Source: BPGX01 sp037447455 (GTDB lineage Bacteria > Bacteroidota > Bacteroidia > B-17B0 > Aurantibacillaceae). Taken from it: a stretch of 10,346 bases of DNA. The stretch is taken from assembly GCA_037447455.1 (NCBI GenBank), contig JBBIGQ010000030.1, forward strand, positions 1 through 10,346, in the 5' to 3' direction. Position numbers and translations under genes: made by a program. Under the pieces are notes generated by a model. That model was given only the letters and a program-made list of their open reading frames with translations. It searched no databases and was not told where the DNA came from. Position 1 is the first letter of the stretch. Every line of letters starts with the position of its first letter. Of the stretch, positions 6,442 to 10,346 are shown piece after piece.

Positions 6442-8508
6442 TTATTGAATTACAAAAATTGTTTTGTCTTTTCGTGTTAAGATGATATAAGGGGGAAAAA
6501 CAGTAAAGTCCAAGATATTTTCAATTTTATTTTGAGAAGATATATTGATAATTTTTCCGAGGGTATTTTCTTCTTCGTAATAATAATCGTGTAATATGTA
6601 TTTTATCGGGTTGGGTGTTTCGTATAAAACTTTTCCTTCATGCGTTATTACAACGAATTTGTCTATCCATTTAGCAATTAATGTGTTGTTATCACAAAAG
6701 ATAATTTCTGTGAACAGTAATTTGTTGTTTTTATTTGAGCTGAATAGTTGCCATTTATTTTTTTCTTTTATCAGAGCAAATGCTTTGTGTATCCATACAT
6801 CCTGTGCGGCTTTTTTGTTTAATAAGTGGCCATTTTTGTCTCCTAAAAATGCTTTGTTTTGCTGAATTAATTTGAAATAGTTGCCGTTGGAAAAAAAGCG
6901 GACATCGCTGTTTTTTAAGAAGTCCCAGACAGGAAAATAAATAAAACACTTTTCGGATACGCTATAATATCCGTATTTTTTATTTTTTACTACAAGAAAA
7001 ATATCATTTACACAATGATAAATTAAATCGTATTGTGGGGCAAGTATGATTTGATTTTTAGAGGTAATCATTCCATAAGAGTTATTTTGTTTAACGATGG
7101 CAATCGAATCATAAAATACCGAAATCCATTGATATTGGACAGGAAATTTTGTTCCGTCATCGTAAATGATTCCATATAAATTGTTTTCTAAGTAATAGGA
7201 TTTATGATTTTCAAAGTCGCCTAATTTTTCGTATTTTGCTGGTAATAATATTTGCCCTTTGTAGTCGCACAAACCATAATATCCGTTTTTTTTGAACACA
7301 TAATTGAAAGCATTAGATAACTCACTAATCCAGTCAAAATCTTCGGATTGTTTTACACCTAAACGATTGATAAAATACCAACTTTTTCCATCAAATACAG
7401 GCGCATAACCATTGTGAAATGGATACGCTTCTATGAATTTTTTAGGAATGATATTTTGCCGAAGTTTGTTTATAAAGAAAGCGGAATCATTTTTCATAAC
7501 AACCGATATATTTTCTTTGAATGGCGTTACAGCATCGTAAATCGGAGGTATGACAAAGTGTCCTGATGTATCAATAAATCCTACTAATTCTGTTGTGTCA
7601 GCAAAAGGTAGAAGAATTTTTGAATTCATTTCCATTTCGGCTAAAATTTCATTTTTAAATGGAAAATCAGGATACTCTTCCATAAATTTTTCTAATTCTT
7701 CGTTGTTTACTCTTTTTACAGAATAGATAAATAGCCATTTCCACGCTTGTTCAGAATAGTGTTTGTCTTTTGAAAATTCTTTGGCATATATTTTTAATCC
7801 CGCCGTATTTTTTTCTTTTATGTAGAGGTCTAAAAGATTTTGTAATGCTATTTCTCTGTAAATGTTATTTGGATAATTTCTCAAAAAGTTGAGATATTCG
7901 GCAGCCGTATGTTGAGCAGTTAGTTCATTAAAAATTTGTTTGTCTAATAATTGTAATAGTTGAGGATTATGTGGGTTTTCTGAGTATGTAGAGATTAAAT
8001 AAAAAGTAGTGTCGCTTTTATTGATTTTATGAGCGTATTCATAAATTTTATTGTGTTGATGTTGTTGAATAAATTTTTTTAATTCTGTGCTTGCAAATGG
8101 ATGTTGGCTTAAAAATTTATCGTACGCTTTTGGATGTAATTGATGAGAAATGCTTTGAAATTGATGTAGTGTTATGCTATCGTACAGAGTGTAAATAGCG
8201 TTGCTATCAATAGTACCATATTTAGTTACATAAGGTTTGTGTGGATAATTCAACACAGCTAAATGAATGTATTTATCTGCACTATCTAAGTGATGAAAAG
8301 GTTGGTACTTTTGAAAATAAATATAAGCCAATGCATAAGCCGCAGCAGATGTTTTTTTCTTTTTAGGCAATATCTTGTGAGCATATACTTTGGTGTGGTA
8401 ATAATCATACAAGCGAATGGTTTCCACTAATTTTTGAACGGATTGTGCCTTGATACAAGTGAATGATAAAAATGTGATGAGAAATGTATGTTTGAAATAT
8501 TTATTCAT
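6442..8508 (-). CDS. exported WG-repeat protein
   Basis: From ATG 8508 the product has about 688 residues. It has a signal peptide (MNKYFKHTFLITFLSFTCIKAQS), an N-terminal half of about 300 residues that looks helical with TPR-like pieces (AAAYALAYIYFQKY, then LDSADKYIHLAVLNYP), and a C-terminal half of WG (KWG-type) beta repeats from about residue 305. Typical repeat units read ELVGFIDTSGHFVIPPIYD, GYYGLCDYKGQILLPAKYE, NLYGIIYDDG and SYGMITSKNQIILAPQYD; later units are more diverged. WG repeats are common in Bacteroidota secreted or surface proteins, with no settled function. An in-frame ATG at 8550 would put residues before the signal and is rejected. The start overlaps the nnr stop by 8 bp, and the gene ends 4 bp from the convergent permease stop, so it has no room for its own promoter or a long terminator. 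Confidence 0.88.
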   Translation of the reverse strand: MNKYFKHTFLITFLSFTCIKAQSVQKLVETIRLYDYYHTKVYAHKILPKKKKTSAAAYALAYIYFQKYQPFHHLDSADKYIHLAVLNYPHKPYVTKYGTIDSNAIYTLYDSITLHQFQSISHQLHPKAYDKFLSQHPFASTELKKFIQQHQHNKIYEYAHKINKSDTTFYLISTYSENPHNPQLLQLLDKQIFNELTAQHTAAEYLNFLRNYPNNIYREIALQNLLDLYIKEKNTAGLKIYAKEFSKDKHYSEQAWKWLFIYSVKRVNNEELEKFMEEYPDFPFKNEILAEMEMNSKILLPFADTTELVGFIDTSGHFVIPPIYDAVTPFKENISVVMKNDSAFFINKLRQNIIPKKFIEAYPFHNGYAPVFDGKSWYFINRLGVKQSEDFDWISELSNAFNYVFKKNGYYGLCDYKGQILLPAKYEKLGDFENHKSYYLENNLYGIIYDDGTKFPVQYQWISVFYDSIAIVKQNNSYGMITSKNQIILAPQYDLIYHCVNDIFLVVKNKKYGYYSVSEKCFIYFPVWDFLKNSDVRFFSNGNYFKLIQQNKAFLGDKNGHLLNKKAAQDVWIHKAFALIKEKNKWQLFSSNKNNKLLFTEIIFCDNNTLIAKWIDKFVVITHEGKVLYETPNPIKYILHDYYYEEENTLGKIINISSQNKIENILDFTVFPPYIILTRKDKTIFVIQ

Positions 8509-10030
8509 TTTCAATTTGCATAAAAACATTAGAAAAGTGGTAAATAACATCAGAAGGCAGCAATGTAGCAGGATGTATAATTTGTGTGGCTTCTTTGGCT
8601 GCTAAGGAATGAATATATACAGCGAGAATTGAAGCATCTTCAATGGAATAATTTTGCATACAAAGCCCAGCGATTAATCCAGTGAGAACATCACCACTAC
8701 CACCTTTGGCAAGCCCGCTATTGGCAATAGTATTAAAATAAACATTCCCAGAAGGCAGAATAACTGCGGTATAGGGGCTTTTTAATACAATGACTATTTT
8801 TTTATCTTGAGCATAATGAAGTGCCGTTTGGATTCGTTCAAAGTGTGTAGTGTGGTTTCCAAAAATTCTATCAAATTCTTTAATGTGTGGCGTGAGAATA
8901 GTTTGATGTGGAGGAAGTTGATGGAGAAAGAAATCAATATTTTCTGCCATTGTATTTAAGCCATCTGCATCAATGACAATTTTTTGAGAGGTAGTTTTTT
9001 TCAACACTTGCGATAAAACATCCTTAGAATACTTGTTTTTGGCTAAACCGCAACCCATTGCAATGGATGTGTAACGATTTAAATTTTCCGGAATACTTTG
9101 AATGTATTCTTTTCCAGAATCAATACTTAATATACATTCAGGAAAACGTTCCACTACTTTTGATGCAACCCATTCAATACTATGAAGTGTTACTAATCCG
9201 CATCCACTTCTTAATGCGCTATTCGTGCATAGCATCGCAGCACCGGGCATTTGATGCGAACCAGCAATAATAAGTGTATGACCAAAATCCCACTTTGACT
9301 TTAGAGGATGTCGTTTGTGGTAAATTTTCTGAATATAATCTTTATCAATTGTATGAAAATATGTGTTGTGTTTATCAATGCATTCCTGCGATAAGCCAAT
9401 GTCAATAAGTTTCCAAGTTCCAAGAAAGTTACTATTTTCTGGAAAAAAGAAAGATAGTTTAGGAAGTTGAAAAGTAAAGGTATGTGTGGCTTTGATGATG
9501 GAATCAGTGATGGAATTGGGATTGTCCAAGTAAAGTCCGGAAGGCACATCCACACTGATAATTGTGGAAAAATTTTGATTGATAAAATTAATAGCATCAC
9601 GCAGAAGTCCGGAGGTGGGTTTATTAACGCCACTGCCTAAAAGCGCATCAATACAAATGCTATTTTTATCAGGGAGTATATCAGACAAATCATTTAATGA
9701 AAATACATCTTTTAATTTTTGAATTTTGGAGGATTTAATTTTTTCAAGATTGATAGTGAAATCATTGGAAGCAGTGGGCGAATGATGAAGGATAAAAATA
9801 TAAACGGGAAATTGTTTTTCAGCAAGCAATCTCGCGATGGCTAATCCATCACCGCCATTATTGCCTTTTCCGCAAAAGATGTAGATTGAAGAAGATGGAT
9901 TCAAGAGAGGCAAAAGGTTTTGAACAAAGTGCGAGGATGCTCGTTCCATCAAGTCCCACGAGGAGATATTTTGTGTTTGAATAGAACAATTATCCGCTTG
10001 TTTGATTTGTTGGGCGTTTAGAATTTTCAT
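8501..10030 (-). CDS. nnr: bifunctional NAD(P)H-hydrate epimerase / ADP-dependent NAD(P)H-hydrate dehydratase
   Basis: The 509-residue fusion has the two usual domains of the cytoplasmic enzyme that repairs hydrated NADH and NADPH. The N-terminal YjeF_N epimerase domain (about 1-215) shows WDLMERAS, CGKGNNGGDGLAIARLLA (GNNGGDG at 56-62), IDALLGSGVN (127-135) and VDVPSG (160-165). The C-terminal ribokinase-like dehydratase domain (about 235-505) shows HKRHPLKSKWDFGHTLIIAG, PGAAMLCTNSALRSGCGLVT, IDADGLN (353-359), LTPHIKEF (379-386) and the nucleotide/anion-hole motif AKGGSGDVLTGLIAGL. All expected catalytic blocks are present. Minus-strand GGAGG about 12 bases before ATG 10030 is a rare Shine-Dalgarno-like site for Bacteroidota, though at a long spacing. 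The last 8 bases overlap the WG-repeat gene. Confidence 0.96.
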   Translation of the reverse strand: MKILNAQQIKQADNCSIQTQNISSWDLMERASSHFVQNLLPLLNPSSSIYIFCGKGNNGGDGLAIARLLAEKQFPVYIFILHHSPTASNDFTINLEKIKSSKIQKLKDVFSLNDLSDILPDKNSICIDALLGSGVNKPTSGLLRDAINFINQNFSTIISVDVPSGLYLDNPNSITDSIIKATHTFTFQLPKLSFFFPENSNFLGTWKLIDIGLSQECIDKHNTYFHTIDKDYIQKIYHKRHPLKSKWDFGHTLIIAGSHQMPGAAMLCTNSALRSGCGLVTLHSIEWVASKVVERFPECILSIDSGKEYIQSIPENLNRYTSIAMGCGLAKNKYSKDVLSQVLKKTTSQKIVIDADGLNTMAENIDFFLHQLPPHQTILTPHIKEFDRIFGNHTTHFERIQTALHYAQDKKIVIVLKSPYTAVILPSGNVYFNTIANSGLAKGGSGDVLTGLIAGLCMQNYSIEDASILAVYIHSLAAKEATQIIHPATLLPSDVIYHFSNVFMQIENE

Positions 10031-10041
10031 TTTAATTAGAG

Positions 10042-10048
10042 TCCTCCT
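10042..10048 (-). promoter_or_regulatory. Shine-Dalgarno-like site before nnr
   Basis: The minus strand reads AAGGAGGACTC ahead of ATG 10030. GGAGG complements the 16S anti-SD but sits about 12 bases from the start, longer than the usual 5-9. It supports the chosen start because no other start follows closely. Confidence 0.45.
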
Positions 10049-10050
10049 TG

Positions 10051-10116
10051 CGGATAAAGTTAGTGAATAGTTATGAGTCGTGAGTGAATAATTATTAGTT
10101 ATGAGTATTTATATTC
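10051..10116. other. short AT-rich gap between nnr and the CRISPR array, possible leader or trailer
   Basis: This 66-bp stretch is AT-rich and internally repetitive: AGTGAATA followed by TAGTTATGAGT or a close variant occurs at 10062-10078 and 10083-10106. The upstream promoter for nnr must also lie here or in the array. Whether it is the CRISPR leader or the far end depends on array orientation, which cannot be decided from three repeats that are all identical. Confidence 0.35.
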
Positions 10117-10346
10117 GTCGTAATCCTACTCGGGAGTGGAGAAGGGTTTCAAGTGAAAGAAGAAAATGATTTAACCTGGGGGGTTATCGTCGTAATCCTA
10201 CTCGGGAGTGGAGAAGGGTTTCAAGACCCTCAATCCGAAAAGTTCCTTTAGAGAAGACGAGTCGTAATCCTACTCGGGAGTGGAGAAGGGTTTCAAGTTT
10301 TGGCTGATAGGATTACGAGGTCGTAATCACTAGTCGTAATCCTACT
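10117..10346. CRISPR. CRISPR array, three full 37-bp repeats plus a partial fourth, running off the window
   Basis: Identical 37-bp repeats (starting GTCGTAATCCTACT and ending GAAGGGTTTCAAG) lie at 10117-10153, 10189-10225 and 10261-10297. The first 14 bases of a fourth lie at 10333-10346. Three spacers of exactly 35 bp (10154-10188, 10226-10260, 10298-10332) differ from one another, which separates this from a tandem repeat. The repeat can fold a small hairpin, CCTACT-CGGG-AGTGG with one bulged T. No cas gene is in the window, so the subtype is unknown. The repeat is not one I recognise; its length with 35-bp spacers would fit type I or III. The repeat is unmutated in all copies, so neither end can be called the old end. 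Confidence 0.93.

Noticed and set aside
10117..10346. Simple tandem repeat instead of CRISPR
   Set aside because: The intervening 35-bp segments are unrelated to one another while the 37-bp units are identical, which is the CRISPR pattern.

Overview
The window comes from an AT-rich member of the Bacteroidota. The signs are a type IX secretion (CHU_C / type B sorting) C-terminus, WG-repeat and OmpA-lipoprotein genes of the kind common in that phylum, almost no Shine-Dalgarno sites, and promoter-like TTTG / TAnnTTTG elements. A Chitinophagales- or Saprospira-like relative fits, but the genus cannot be named from this stretch.

Layout. Bases 5-1076 (minus strand) hold two broken genes joined head to tail. 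One is an ECF sigma factor with two in-frame stops that is cut off inside region 4. The other is the 3' part of a secreted Ig/PKD-like protein with a CHU_C sorting domain and one in-frame stop. Bases 1077-1507 are non-coding, with an ECF-type promoter in front of the dead sigma gene, two copies of an AT-rich intergenic repeat and small hairpins. Bases 1508-3006 (minus) are a tight pair: an OmpA-family lipoprotein, then purE. A third copy of the intergenic repeat lies in the divergent intergenic region at 3007-3434, so same-orientation copies flank the ompA-like/purE pair.

Bases 3435-6437 (plus) form an overlapping operon: a membrane histidine kinase with no response regulator beside it, a BtuF/FecB-type periplasmic binding protein, and a FecCD-type permease. 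No ATPase gene follows; a convergent gene begins 4 bp later. Bases 6442-10030 (minus) hold the bifunctional NAD(P)H-hydrate repair enzyme (nnrD/nnrE fusion) and an exported WG-repeat protein whose start overlaps the nnr stop by 8 bp.

The right edge (10117-10346) is the end of a CRISPR array with 37-bp repeats and 35-bp spacers that runs out of the window. No cas gene is visible. The third spacer carries both an inverted and a direct copy of the 5' part of the repeat, which is the most unusual local signal.

Functionally the intact part is mostly housekeeping (purine synthesis, nicotinamide-cofactor repair), cell-envelope and metal-chelate/cobalamin-like uptake genes. The left end shows gene decay and the right end carries defence DNA. 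I see no complete new multi-gene system. The best leads are the self-complementary CRISPR spacer, the dispersed repeat family and the kinase-plus-ATPase-less transporter operon.
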